Source: Synechococcaceae bacterium WB4_1_0192
GTDB taxonomy: Bacteria > Cyanobacteriota > Cyanobacteriia > PCC-6307 > Cyanobiaceae
Assembly: GCA_009926195.1 (NCBI GenBank)
Contig: RFPK01000006.1
Span: 1-23,110 of the forward strand
Direction of reading: 5' to 3'
DNA length: 23,110 nt
The notes below the pieces were generated by a model. The model had not been told where the DNA came from. It ran no database searches and saw only the letters and a list, made by a program, of their open reading frames with translations. Shown here in pieces: positions 8,226 through 15,903 of the stretch. How positions within the stretch are numbered: the first letter of the stretch is position 1; each line of letters opens with the position of its first letter. The translations under genes and the position numbers were made by a program.

Positions 8226-8232
8226 AGGCCGA

Positions 8233-8262
8233 GGGGGCCGATCAGGCAGGAATCCAGCCCCC
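8233..8262 (-). promoter_or_regulatory. Leader inverted repeat and weak promoter upstream of the RRM gene
   Basis: GGGGGC (8233-8238) and GCCCCC (8257-8262) are inverted arms with an 18-nt loop, 8-37 nt upstream of the GTG start. A possible -10 box (TAGTCT, minus strand, 8265-8270) lies just beyond. A structured leader would fit a cold-responsive gene, but this is only suggestive; the whole spacer 8226-8324 shows nothing else clear. Confidence 0.25.
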
Positions 8263-8324
8263 AGAGACTAGACCCGCCATCCCATCTGCACCGGTCTATG
8301 CCGGAGATTCGTGGCAGGTCGGGA

Positions 8325-9716
8325 TCAGGGCAGACGCTGCAGGGCCCGCTGCAGCTGCAGCTGGACCTGATCAAAGGCCGTGCCCCCCTCACTGCGGCGT
8401 GCCGCCACCACCTGGCGGGGATGGATCGCCTGATGGATATCGGCCTCGAAAGCCGGGTGCAGCTGCTGCCAGCGCTCCAGCGGCAGATCGCGCAGCAGGA
8501 TCCCCTCCTGGAGGCAGCCCTTCACCAGACCGCCCACCAATTGATAGGCCTCGCGGAACGGCACTCCCTTGGCCACCAGATAGTCGGCCACATCGGTGGC
8601 ATTGGAGAAATCGGAGGCCACGGCCTCCTCGAGTCGCTCGGGCCGGAAGCTCAGCCCCTCCTCGAACAGGATCGCCATCGCCTCCAGGCAGTCGAGGGTG
8701 GTGCGCACCACATCGAACAGGGCCTCCTTGTCCTCCTGAAAGTCCTTGTTGTAGGCCAGGGGCAGGCCCTTGATCATCACCAGCAACCCCTGCAGGTGGC
8801 CGAACACGCGGCCGCACTTGCCGCGCACCAGCTCGGGCACATCCGGGTTCTTCTTCTGCGGCATCAGGCTGCTGCCGGTGGCGCAGCGATCCGTGAGGCT
8901 GATGAAACGGAACTCCTCGCTGGCCCAGAGGATCACCTCCTCGCTGAGGCGGCTGAGGTGCACCATCACCAGGCTGGCGGCGGCGCTGAACTCCACCGCG
9001 AAATCCCGGTCGCTGACCGCGTCGAGGCTGTTGGCATAGACGTCCTCGAAGCCGAGGGCGGCGGCGGTGTGGCGGCGATCGATCGGCACCGGCGTGCCGG
9101 CCAGGGCCGCGGCCCCCAGCGGGCAGAGATTGACCCGTTTGACCAGATCGCGCAGGCGGGCGCGGTCACGCTCGGCCATCTCCACGTAGGCCAGCAGGTG
9201 ATGGGCCAGGCAGATCGGCTGGGCGCGCTGCAGATGGGTGTAGCCCGGGATCATCACCTCAGGGTGGGCCTCCGCCTGGGTCAGCAGGGCCCGCTCGAAG
9301 CGCACCAGCGCCGCATCGATCGCCCCGATCTGACGGCGCAGCCACAGGCGTAGATCCGTGCCGACCTGATCGTTGCGGGAGCGGCCGGTGTGCAGCTTCT
9401 TGCCAAGCGGCCCGAGGATCGCGATCAGACGGCGCTCCACGGCGAAGTGGACGTCCTCGTCCTCCAGGCCCGGGTTGAACTGCCCGGCGGCTGCCTCCGT
9501 GCGCACCTGCTCCAAGCCAGCCACCAGCTGCTCCGCTTCCTGGGCCGTGAGCACGCCGGTGCTGGCCAGCATGCGGGCATGGGCGATGGAACCGTCGAGG
9601 TCCTCCTGCAGCAGGGTGATGTCGAAACCGATCGAGGCGTTGAAACGTTCAATGGCGGGATGGAGCCCCTGCTCGAACCGCTGACTCCAGGTGGAGGAGG
9701 TGGAATCGACGGCCAT
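8325..9716 (-). CDS. argH: Argininosuccinate lyase
   Basis: Cleaves argininosuccinate to arginine and fumarate, the last step of arginine synthesis. The 463-residue protein has the normal length and all family landmarks: EDVHFAVERRL (87-97), TGRSRNDQVGTDLRL (110-124), the catalytic His region GYTHLQRAQP (His161), and the fumarase/aspartase superfamily signature GSSLMPQKKNPD (281-292) carrying the catalytic serine loop. The start is ATG 9716, 23 bp after the phosphatase stop, so it is probably the last gene of the DUF502-nusB-ftsY-PP2C-argH transcript. Nothing unusual is seen. Confidence 0.98.
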   Translation of the reverse strand: MAVDSTSSTWSQRFEQGLHPAIERFNASIGFDITLLQEDLDGSIAHARMLASTGVLTAQEAEQLVAGLEQVRTEAAAGQFNPGLEDEDVHFAVERRLIAILGPLGKKLHTGRSRNDQVGTDLRLWLRRQIGAIDAALVRFERALLTQAEAHPEVMIPGYTHLQRAQPICLAHHLLAYVEMAERDRARLRDLVKRVNLCPLGAAALAGTPVPIDRRHTAAALGFEDVYANSLDAVSDRDFAVEFSAAASLVMVHLSRLSEEVILWASEEFRFISLTDRCATGSSLMPQKKNPDVPELVRGKCGRVFGHLQGLLVMIKGLPLAYNKDFQEDKEALFDVVRTTLDCLEAMAILFEEGLSFRPERLEEAVASDFSNATDVADYLVAKGVPFREAYQLVGGLVKGCLQEGILLRDLPLERWQQLHPAFEADIHQAIHPRQVVAARRSEGGTAFDQVQLQLQRALQRLP

Positions 9717-9739
9717 CGGGCCCGCTCGCGCTGCTGGCC

Positions 9740-10993
9740 TCAGCTTGGCAGGTGGGGCAGCATCACCTCATCGCGCACCTTGAGCACCACCATGGAGGCG
9801 TCATCCTCCTGGGGCCGGTCTGACCCGACGAAGCGATCGAGGCGGGCGTAGAGGTGCTCGAGGATGGCCTGGGCACCGGCACCAGCACGGCAGGCGCTCT
9901 GCAGGGCCTCCACCAGACGCGGCTCATCGAAGCGTTCCCCGTTGAGACCGGACGCCTCCGTGACGCCATCGGTGTAATAAAGGACCACGTCGCCGGGATC
10001 GAGGACGATCTGGGCGCAGCCGTACTGGGCCTCGGGCTGCAGACCGATCAACAACCCCGGTGCATCGAGCCGATCCACGGCGTTGCGCAGCCGCCGCCAG
10101 ATCAGGGGAGGGTTGTGGGCGGCATTGGCGTAGCGGAGCAGGCGGGTGCGTGGATCGAAATCGGAATAGAACAGGGTCACGAACCGGTGCGACTGGGCCA
10201 GGTCCTCCTGGGCCAGCTGGTTGAGGTCATGCAGGATGCGATCCGGCGGCAATCCGCTCAGCACCTCGGCCCGCAACATGCCGCGCAGCAGCGTCATCAA
10301 CAGACCGGCCGGCACCCCCTTGCCCATCACATCGCCCATCACCAGTGCCCAGCGCCCCTGCTCGCGGCGCCGGCCGAGCAGTTGCGGGCGGGTGGGGATG
10401 AAGTCGTAGTAGTCGCCACCCACCTGAAAGGCCGGGCGGCAGCGGGCCGCCAGGTCGACGCCATCAATCACCGGGGGGTGATCGGGCAGCAGCTGGGCCT
10501 GAATCTCGGCACCGATCGAAAGCTGTCGCTCGACGCGCTCATGGCGGCGCGCCTCCTGCTGCAACTGCTCGGTTTCGATCGCCACGCCGGTGAGGTCGGC
10601 CAGCAGCTGGCCATGCAGACGATGGACCTCACTCCAGCTGAAGCCGCTGCGGGCGCCGATCACGTAGAGCCGGCCTCGGGCACGGCTGCGGGCCACCACA
10701 GAGGTGGCGAACAGGAAGGTCACCAGCACGGCACCCTCGGCCTGCACCAGGCGGGTGGCGATCACCGGCACCAGCTCCAGAAAGCGGCCGAGATTGGTGT
10801 AACTGCGCAGGGCGAACCCAAGGGACGCCAACAGCTCCTGGTTGCGGCGCTGCTCGCGGCCGAGACTGTCGAGCAACTGGCGCAGGGACGCCATGACCGC
10901 GGCCGTGCGCGCCACGGCAGCAGGGGCCTGAGGTGCTGCGGACGGGCTCTGCGGTGGGAGGTCCGAGTGCCGTGGGGGCGGCTTGCTGCTCAC
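9740..10993 (-). CDS. PP2C/SpoIIE-type Ser/Thr phosphatase (RsbU-like) with an incomplete GAF domain
   Basis: Regulatory phosphatase of the SpoIIE/RsbU group, likely acting on an anti-anti-sigma-type or other signalling phosphoprotein. From GTG 10993 it is 417 residues; ATG 10894 (residue 34) is an alternative start. The N-terminal part has a helix (EQRRNQELLASLGFALRS) and a GAF-like start (LELVPVIATRLVQAEGAVLV, 70-91) that jumps directly to what looks like the last GAF strands (FATSVVARSRARGRLYV). The connecting helix (SIGAEIQAQLLP) leads to a complete catalytic domain: VGGDYYDF, VMGDVMGKGVPAG, YYTDGVTEA and EDDASMVVLKV, with metal-binding aspartates. The middle of the GAF domain appears missing around 10714-10724. 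It sits 23 bp before argH and about 100 bp after ftsY, probably in the same operon. Confidence 0.88.
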   Translation of the reverse strand: MSSKPPPRHSDLPPQSPSAAPQAPAAVARTAAVMASLRQLLDSLGREQRRNQELLASLGFALRSYTNLGRFLELVPVIATRLVQAEGAVLVTFLFATSVVARSRARGRLYVIGARSGFSWSEVHRLHGQLLADLTGVAIETEQLQQEARRHERVERQLSIGAEIQAQLLPDHPPVIDGVDLAARCRPAFQVGGDYYDFIPTRPQLLGRRREQGRWALVMGDVMGKGVPAGLLMTLLRGMLRAEVLSGLPPDRILHDLNQLAQEDLAQSHRFVTLFYSDFDPRTRLLRYANAAHNPPLIWRRLRNAVDRLDAPGLLIGLQPEAQYGCAQIVLDPGDVVLYYTDGVTEASGLNGERFDEPRLVEALQSACRAGAGAQAILEHLYARLDRFVGSDRPQEDDASMVVLKVRDEVMLPHLPS

Positions 10994-11093
10994 CGAGCGG
11001 CCGCGGAGGTGCCCCAAGATAGCCGTGGCTCCAGGCCTGGCTGGATCCCGCAGCGAACTGCATCCGCAGCCGCTTGCGTAGATGGGCCTGGCG

Positions 11094-12680
11094 CTAGGGA
11101 GCCAGCAGAGCCTCCACGAACTCGAAGCTGTTGAAGGGACGCAGATCGCGGATGCCCTCACCGGCGCCGATGAAACGGATCGGCAGACCGGCCTCCGAGG
11201 AGACCGCCAGGGCCACCCCACCGCGGGCACTGCCATCGAGCTTGGTGAGCACCACGCCGGTGAGGCCAGCGGCCTGGGCGAAGGCCATCGCCTGCTTGAG
11301 ACCGTTCTGACCCTGACTGGCATCGAGCACCAGCAGCGACTGCACCACCGCCTCCGGCGCCAGCCTGTCGACGATGCGGCGCACCTTGCTGAGCTCCTCC
11401 ATCAGGTTGTGCTTGGTCTGCAGGCGGCCGGCGGTGTCCACCAGCACCAGATCGGTGCCCTTGGCCTTGGCGGCACCGATGGCGTCGAACACCACGGCGG
11501 CCGGATCGGCGTTGGCCGAAGGGTTCGACACGACGGTGACGCCGCTGCGCTCCCCCCAGACCTCCACCTGGCGCACGGCGGCGGCGCGGAAGGTGTCGGC
11601 GGCGGCGATCAGACAGCTGTAGCCGCTGCGGATGGCCAGGTTGGCCAGCTTGCCGAGGGTGGTGGTCTTGCCGACCCCATTGACCCCCACCATCAGCCAG
11701 ACATTGAGCCGCCCGCGCTCCGGGGCCAGCAGGGGCGCTCCGCTGGCCTGGATCGGAGCATCCAAAAGCCCCTTGAGCTGCTCCTTGAGGAAGCGGATGC
11801 CCTCGGCGGGATCCACCACCTCCTGATTCATGCGCTGTCGCAGGGCCTCCAGCACCTGATCGGTGGCCTGCACACCCACATCGGCACGCAGCAGCAGGGT
11901 CTCGAGCTCATCGAGCACCTCCGGGCTGAGCGGATCATCGCCAAGGCTGTCGAGCAGCTGGGTGACGAAATTGCGGCGGGTCTTCTCCATGCCGCGCCGC
12001 AGGCGGCCGAGCCAATCGATCTCCTCCAGGGAGATGTCCTCGATCTGGCGACCCTGGGCGGCGAGCACCTCGGCCGACCAGGTGAAATCGTCGTCGAAGG
12101 CGCCTAGCTGCGGCGCGGCTTCATCTGGCGCAGAAGGGAGCGGCGCAGCGGTTACGGCGGCAGGCTCGACCGGTGCCACAGGCGCGACCGGTGCCACAGG
12201 CGCGACCGGTGCAGCCGATGCGACGGGGGCATCGATCGCCCGCGCCAGGATCTCCTGCTGGCGCTGGGCGCGCTGGGCTGCGGCCTGCTCCAGCAGCGAC
12301 GGACCGATCGGAGCAGCCGGCTCGGGCTCGGGCCCGGGCTCTGCAGCCGCCGAGGCGGACTCAGGCTCGGGTTCGGGCTGCGGCTGAGCTGGCGGCACAG
12401 CCTGAACGGCCTGGCGCTCAGCCTCCTGCTGGGCCTTCAGGCGGGCGTAGGCCTGCCGGGCCCAGTCCAGGGCTTCCTGATCAACGGCACCAACAGACGG
12501 CGCCACCGGCTCGGGCACAGGCGCCACCGGCACGGTTGGGTCTGGAGCGGCCGCGGCTGGTGCAGGATCAGGCGCCGCCTCGACCGGGGCAGGCGTCGGG
12601 GCGGATTCCGCAGGCGGTTCCGGCGCAGCGGGCTGGGGGTTCGCGGGGGTCTGCGCCCGCTTGAACCAGTCGAAAACCAT
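11094..12680 (-). CDS. ftsY: Signal recognition particle receptor FtsY
   Basis: Membrane-associated GTPase that docks ribosome-SRP complexes at the translocon. The 528-residue protein starts MVFDWFKRAQ and has a long acidic, Pro/Ala/Glu-rich A-domain (10-195), then the N domain (about 215-310) and the G domain: G1 GVNGVGKTTT (332-341), the insertion box DTFRAAAVRQ (362-371), DTAGR (415-419), TKLDGSARGG (479-488), and the end GAGEGIRDLRPF. The A-domain contains a perfect 18-bp tandem repeat that encodes VAPVAP units (see the repeat feature). It lies 34 bp after nusB. The unusually long low-complexity A-domain is common in cyanobacteria and does not affect identification. Confidence 0.97.
   Translation of the reverse strand: MVFDWFKRAQTPANPQPAAPEPPAESAPTPAPVEAAPDPAPAAAAPDPTVPVAPVPEPVAPSVGAVDQEALDWARQAYARLKAQQEAERQAVQAVPPAQPQPEPEPESASAAAEPGPEPEPAAPIGPSLLEQAAAQRAQRQQEILARAIDAPVASAAPVAPVAPVAPVAPVEPAAVTAAPLPSAPDEAAPQLGAFDDDFTWSAEVLAAQGRQIEDISLEEIDWLGRLRRGMEKTRRNFVTQLLDSLGDDPLSPEVLDELETLLLRADVGVQATDQVLEALRQRMNQEVVDPAEGIRFLKEQLKGLLDAPIQASGAPLLAPERGRLNVWLMVGVNGVGKTTTLGKLANLAIRSGYSCLIAAADTFRAAAVRQVEVWGERSGVTVVSNPSANADPAAVVFDAIGAAKAKGTDLVLVDTAGRLQTKHNLMEELSKVRRIVDRLAPEAVVQSLLVLDASQGQNGLKQAMAFAQAAGLTGVVLTKLDGSARGGVALAVSSEAGLPIRFIGAGEGIRDLRPFNSFEFVEALLAP
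12167..12211. repeat. 18-bp tandem repeat inside ftsY
   Basis: The unit CGACCGGTGCCACAGGCG is present twice without error (12167-12184 and 12185-12202), followed by a further half copy to 12211. It is in frame (18 = 6 codons) and encodes the VAPVAP run of the FtsY A-domain. Copy number could vary between strains without shifting the frame. Confidence 0.85.
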
Positions 12681-12714
12681 CGCTCTTCAGAGGGTGCGCT
12701 CGGGCCGGTGGAGA

Positions 12715-13368
12715 TCAGCGCTGGGGGGTACCGGCGCTGGTGAAGCGGCGCAGAACGCCGTTGATCATGCGGCGACCCTGCTCGTCGCTGTAGCGGTTGG
12801 CCAGCTCCACCGCCTCATTGCAGGCCACAGCGGGGGGGGTGCGGAACTCTTCGATATCAACAGCGGCCAGGCGCAGGATGTCGCGATCGATGCGGGGCAG
12901 GCGGCTGAGGCGCCAGCCCTCCATCACCGCATCCAGGCGCTGATCAAGGTCCGAACGGCTCCGCAGAACAGCCCGGACCCGTTCAATGGCTCCGCGGCGG
13001 ATCTCCTCCTGGTCAGCGAGCATCAGCAGGCGCGGCAGCTCAAGGCTGGCCGAGAGACGGTTGAGGCCCTGCTCGGCGTGGCTGAGCCCCTCCTGCAGGT
13101 GCTGGCGTACGCGGGGCAGTTGCTCGCTGGACCCCTCGTCCTGCAGCTCACTGTCCAGCAGCTGCTGCTGGGCAGCCTGGAGATCGGCAGCCGCCTGATC
13201 GAGGGCCTCGCGCACATGCTGGCTCAGGGTGGCGAGAGCCTGATGCAGCAGCGCGTCGAGGGGCGTTTCATGGGAAGCAGCGCCGGCAGCAGCGCCGCCG
13301 GCCGGACGATCGCTGGTCTGACCGAGCATCAGCAGGGCCAGTTCACGGGCAACGGTGCGGCTCTGCAT
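12715..13368 (-). CDS. nusB: Transcription antitermination factor NusB
   Basis: RNA-binding protein that with NusE (S10) promotes antitermination on rRNA operons. The 217-residue protein is longer than the typical 140 residues. The first helix (SRTVARELALLMLGQ, 3-17) is separated from the rest by about 100 residues rich in Ala, Gln and Leu (predicted helical), followed by the conserved C-terminal half: RLDAVMEGWRLSRLPRIDRDILRLAAVDIEEF and ACNEAVELANRYSDEQGRRMINGVL. The extended form is seen in picocyanobacteria. The ATG at 13368 overlaps the DUF502 stop (TGATG), which implies translational coupling. ftsY follows 34 bp later. Confidence 0.95.
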   Translation of the reverse strand: MQSRTVARELALLMLGQTSDRPAGGAAAGAASHETPLDALLHQALATLSQHVREALDQAAADLQAAQQQLLDSELQDEGSSEQLPRVRQHLQEGLSHAEQGLNRLSASLELPRLLMLADQEEIRRGAIERVRAVLRSRSDLDQRLDAVMEGWRLSRLPRIDRDILRLAAVDIEEFRTPPAVACNEAVELANRYSDEQGRRMINGVLRRFTSAGTPQR

Positions 13369-14117
13369 CAGGCCTTGTTGGAGGGAATGGGGGTGTAGGC
13401 CGGAGCCCGGAGCTGGGCCAGCAGGCTGGAAAAGCTGCGGCTGGCCGGAGTTTCCCGTTCGTCCGGGTTGACGATGCCGGCCGAGATGATCGTGCGGAAC
13501 GCATCCTCGACCGAGAGGTTGAGATCACGCACGGACGACTCCGGCACCACGGCGTACCAGCCGGTGGTCGGGTTGGGAGCCGTGGGGATGAACACGCTGA
13601 GCATCGGCTGATCGAAACCGGCAGCGAGGCTGGCGCCCAGCACGCCGGTCACGAAGCCAAGCGCATAGAGCCCTTCACGGGGGTATTCCACCAGCACAAC
13701 ACGCCGGAACCGGCTCGAGTTGTCGCGCAGGAAGGTCTCAAGGAGCTGTTTGAGCGTCTTGTAGACGCTGCCGGCAACGGGAATGCGCTGCAAGGTTCCC
13801 TCACCGAACTCGAGCAGCCAACGGCCGACGATGTTGCGGGCCATCAGACCGATCAACAGGATCGCCAGCAGCGGCACCAACAGACCCAGCCCCAGGTTGA
13901 TCAGCTCCTGAAGCAGGGGGTTGAGGGTGTTGAACGGGTTGAGCTGCTTGGGGATGGAGGTGAGGAACGCCAGAACGAAGCGGCTCACCGTGGTGGCCAG
14001 CCAGATCGTGGTGGCCAGGGGGATCACCACCAGCAGGCCGGCGATCAGATCGTTCTTGAGATCCTGCTGGAGGCGGTCGCCCAGCGGCTGATCAGGTCTG
14101 GGACTGGACTGCACCAA
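13368..14117 (-). CDS. DUF502 family membrane protein
   Basis: Conserved integral membrane protein of unknown function. The 249-residue protein has two hydrophobic segments: LIAGLLVVIPLATTIWLATT (about 24-43) and LGLGLLVPLLAILLIGLMARNIVG (about 75-98), then a soluble domain with the family motifs RIPVAGSVYKTLKQLLETF, RVVLVEYPREGLYALGFVTG and FIPTAPNPTTGWYAVVPE. The start is uncertain: the first codon is TTG at 14117 followed by GTG at 14114, either of which is possible. It overlaps nusB by one base and appears to head the nusB-ftsY-PP2C-argH transcript. Homologues of DUF502 in plants (LCV-like/COV1) are membrane trafficking proteins; nothing in the sequence shows what this one does. Confidence 0.93.
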   Translation of the reverse strand: MVQSSPRPDQPLGDRLQQDLKNDLIAGLLVVIPLATTIWLATTVSRFVLAFLTSIPKQLNPFNTLNPLLQELINLGLGLLVPLLAILLIGLMARNIVGRWLLEFGEGTLQRIPVAGSVYKTLKQLLETFLRDNSSRFRRVVLVEYPREGLYALGFVTGVLGASLAAGFDQPMLSVFIPTAPNPTTGWYAVVPESSVRDLNLSVEDAFRTIISAGIVNPDERETPASRSFSSLLAQLRAPAYTPIPSNKA

Positions 14118-14156
14118 CGGCGGGCCGGCTGTTCCGGTCGACAGAAACCACTTCGC

Positions 14157-14162
14157 AACTTA
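14157..14162 (-). promoter_or_regulatory. Possible -10 box for the DUF502-nusB-ftsY-PP2C-argH operon
   Basis: TAAGTT (minus strand) lies about 40 nt before the DUF502 start, in the 56-bp spacer after the HpsJ-like gene. It fits the TAnnnT pattern of cyanobacterial -10 elements. No -35 box is evident, and read-through from the upstream gene is also possible. Confidence 0.25.
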
Positions 14163-14173
14163 GCCAGCCGCCC

Positions 14174-14824
14174 TCACAGGACGGCCACCAGAGCCAGCAG
14201 AGCGAAGGCCACCATCAGCACGAACGCGGAGCCGATGCCACCGATACGGCGCTGATTGGCGGCCAGATCGCGGCGCTGCTCAGCCTGCTTGAGCTGGCCC
14301 TCAGCCTGCTGCAGCTGGCGATCCATGATCGCGCGGGCAGCCTGGCGCTTCTGGTCCGGGCTGGCTTTCTCGGGGATCTGACCACCCTGCTCAAGCTGGC
14401 CGATCACCTGGTTGACCACCTCGGGAGCCTGCATCGAGGCGCGGGCCATCTGCAGCTGACCCTTCTGGCTGCGGAGGGCCTGATCGGCCTCGTCGCTGAC
14501 GGCGCGATCGGCGCTGATCGACACAGGAATCGTGACGAGCAGACCCAGCGCCAGCACGCCGCTGATCACGGCCACCAGCCAGTGCAGAGGGGTGCGGTGG
14601 GACTGGGGCTCATCCAGACGGGCCCCGATCAGGACAAGCAGAAGACCGACGAAGGCCATCGGCGCCTGGGTCACCAGCACGGAGGACACCAGCTGGCGGA
14701 AGCTCTCCTCACCCCAGCCATTCACCATCAGAACGGCGATCAGCTGCAGGAGCAGCAGCAGCACCAGGGTGAGACCCAGCCAGCGGAGCAGGGTGGTGAA
14801 ACGGCCGGAGGCTGCAGAACTCAC
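14174..14824 (-). CDS. HpsJ-like membrane protein with a central coiled coil
   Basis: The 216-residue protein has four predicted membrane segments: LLRWLGLTLVLLLLLQLIAVL (12-32), PMAFVGLLLVLIGARL (55-70), WLVAVISGVLALGLLVTIPV (82-101) and GSAFVLMVAFALLALVAVL (198-216). Between the third and fourth is a charged helical stretch (about 104-192) rich in Gln, Ala and Arg, which probably forms a coiled coil on one side of the membrane. The overall plan matches proteins named HpsJ in cyanobacteria, first linked to hormogonium polysaccharide secretion; a role here is not established. GTG 14824 (VSSAASGRF) is the likely start; a longer frame would overlap the divergent queG. It lies 56 bp upstream of DUF502 on the same strand. 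Confidence 0.75.
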   Translation of the reverse strand: MSSAASGRFTTLLRWLGLTLVLLLLLQLIAVLMVNGWGEESFRQLVSSVLVTQAPMAFVGLLLVLIGARLDEPQSHRTPLHWLVAVISGVLALGLLVTIPVSISADRAVSDEADQALRSQKGQLQMARASMQAPEVVNQVIGQLEQGGQIPEKASPDQKRQAARAIMDRQLQQAEGQLKQAEQRRDLAANQRRIGGIGSAFVLMVAFALLALVAVL

Positions 14825-14835
14825 AGTGGACCTGA

Positions 14836-14853
14836 CGCAATCGCGCAATCGTA
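14836..14853 (-). promoter_or_regulatory. Compact promoter of the HpsJ-like gene with an 8-bp tandem repeat
   Basis: The 43-bp divergent spacer between the HpsJ-like gene and queG contains a -10-like TACGAT (minus strand, 14848-14853), about 24 nt from the GTG start, within the string CCCCTACGATTGCGC. A perfect tandem repeat CGCAATCG x2 (14836-14851, plus strand) overlaps it. An almost identical -10 context (CCCCTACGATCGCGC) precedes cysK. Confidence 0.4.
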
Positions 14854-14867
14854 GGGGTGGTGAGCGC

Positions 14868-15815
14868 ATGGGTCATCAAGCACTGGCGGCGGAGATCAGG
14901 CGGGAGGCGCGGCGTCTCGGCTTTGATCCCGTGGGCATCGCCGCCGTGCCGGCCGGTGATCGGCTGCGACTGCGCAGCGCCGCCCTGGAGCGCTGGCTGG
15001 CGGCCGGCCATCAGGCCGACATGGCCTGGATGAATGATCCGCGCCGCCGCGACGTGACCCAGCTGCTCGAGGGGGTGCGCAGCCTGGTGGCCGTGGGCCT
15101 GAACTATCACGTGCAGGCGGAGCGGAGCCCCGGCAGCCTCAAGGTGGCCCGCTACGGCTGGGGGCGCGACTACCACCGCGTCATCGAGGGTCGGCTGCGA
15201 GCACTGGGGCGCTGGCTGGAGAGCCGCGTGCCTGGGGTGCGCTGGCGAGCCTGCGTGGACAGCGCCCCGCTTCTGGACAAGGCCTGGGCCGAGGAGGCGG
15301 GTCTGGGCTGGATCGGCAAGCACGGGAACCTGATCCATCGCAGCCAGGGCTCCTGGCTGCTGCTGGGCCATCTCCTCACCGATCTGGAGCTGCCGGCCGA
15401 CGCCCCCGCCGCACCGGCCTGCGGCGCCTGCAGCGCCTGCCTCGACGCCTGTCCCACCGGCGCGATCGTGGAGCCGTTCGTGGTGGATGCCCGCCGCTGC
15501 ATCGCCTTCCACACGATCGAAAACCGCGCCGAAACCCTGCCGGCCACGATCGCCGGCGCCCTGCAGGGCTGGGTGGCCGGCTGCGACATCTGCCAGGACG
15601 TGTGTCCCTGGAACCGGAAGCCGCTGCCATCGAGCAGCGATCCGGATCTGCAGCCCCGCCCCTGGTGGCTGAACCTGCAAGCCGCTGAAGCCTTGGGCTG
15701 GAGCGACGCGGACTGGGACGAGAAGCTGCGGGCCTCCGCCCTGCGGCGGATCAAACCGGCGATGTGGCGACGCAACATCGCCGCCGCCGCTGCAGAAGCT
15801 GCGCCTGAATCGTGA
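14868..15815 (+). CDS. queG: Epoxyqueuosine reductase QueG
   Basis: Cobalamin and iron-sulphur enzyme that reduces epoxyqueuosine to queuosine in tRNA, the last step of queuosine synthesis. The 315-residue protein has the N-terminal DUF1730 domain (LGFDPVGIAAV; MAWMNDP; VAVGLNYH), the conserved active-site block CVDSAPLLDKAWAEEAGLGWIGKH (129-152, with Asp131), then two [4Fe-4S] clusters: CGACSACLDACPTGAI (C185, C188, C191, C195) and GCDICQDVCPWNR (C239, C242, C246). ATG 14868 (MGHQALAAEI) is in frame and leaves a 43-bp spacer to the divergent gene. Length is slightly below E. coli QueG, which has a C-terminal extension absent here; this is common in cyanobacteria. Confidence 0.96.
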   Translation: MGHQALAAEIRREARRLGFDPVGIAAVPAGDRLRLRSAALERWLAAGHQADMAWMNDPRRRDVTQLLEGVRSLVAVGLNYHVQAERSPGSLKVARYGWGRDYHRVIEGRLRALGRWLESRVPGVRWRACVDSAPLLDKAWAEEAGLGWIGKHGNLIHRSQGSWLLLGHLLTDLELPADAPAAPACGACSACLDACPTGAIVEPFVVDARRCIAFHTIENRAETLPATIAGALQGWVAGCDICQDVCPWNRKPLPSSSDPDLQPRPWWLNLQAAEALGWSDADWDEKLRASALRRIKPAMWRRNIAAAAAEAAPES

Positions 15816-15875
15816 AGGTCCGCAAGCGCGGCAGCGGGTCTCAATCCAGACGCGGGCAACAGCGTCACCTCTGCC

Positions 15876-15881
15876 TACGCT
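15876..15881 (+). promoter_or_regulatory. Possible -10 box for the TPR gene
   Basis: TACGCT lies 22 nt before the TPR start, inside CCTACGCTGCGC, which resembles the -10 contexts before the HpsJ-like gene and cysK. It would give a leader of about 16 nt. No -35 element is evident. The 88-bp spacer after queG otherwise shows nothing. Confidence 0.3.
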
Positions 15882-15903
15882 GCGCAGCAGTTGGTGGCCA
15901 TCG

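Noticed and set aside
7527..9353. 608-codon open frame on the plus strand covering the RRM and argH region
   Set aside because: Antisense to two well-identified genes; no domain seen.
10994..11323. N-terminal extension of the phosphatase frame into ftsY
   Set aside because: It overlaps the conserved C-terminus of FtsY in another frame, and the translation is Ser/Arg/Pro noise.
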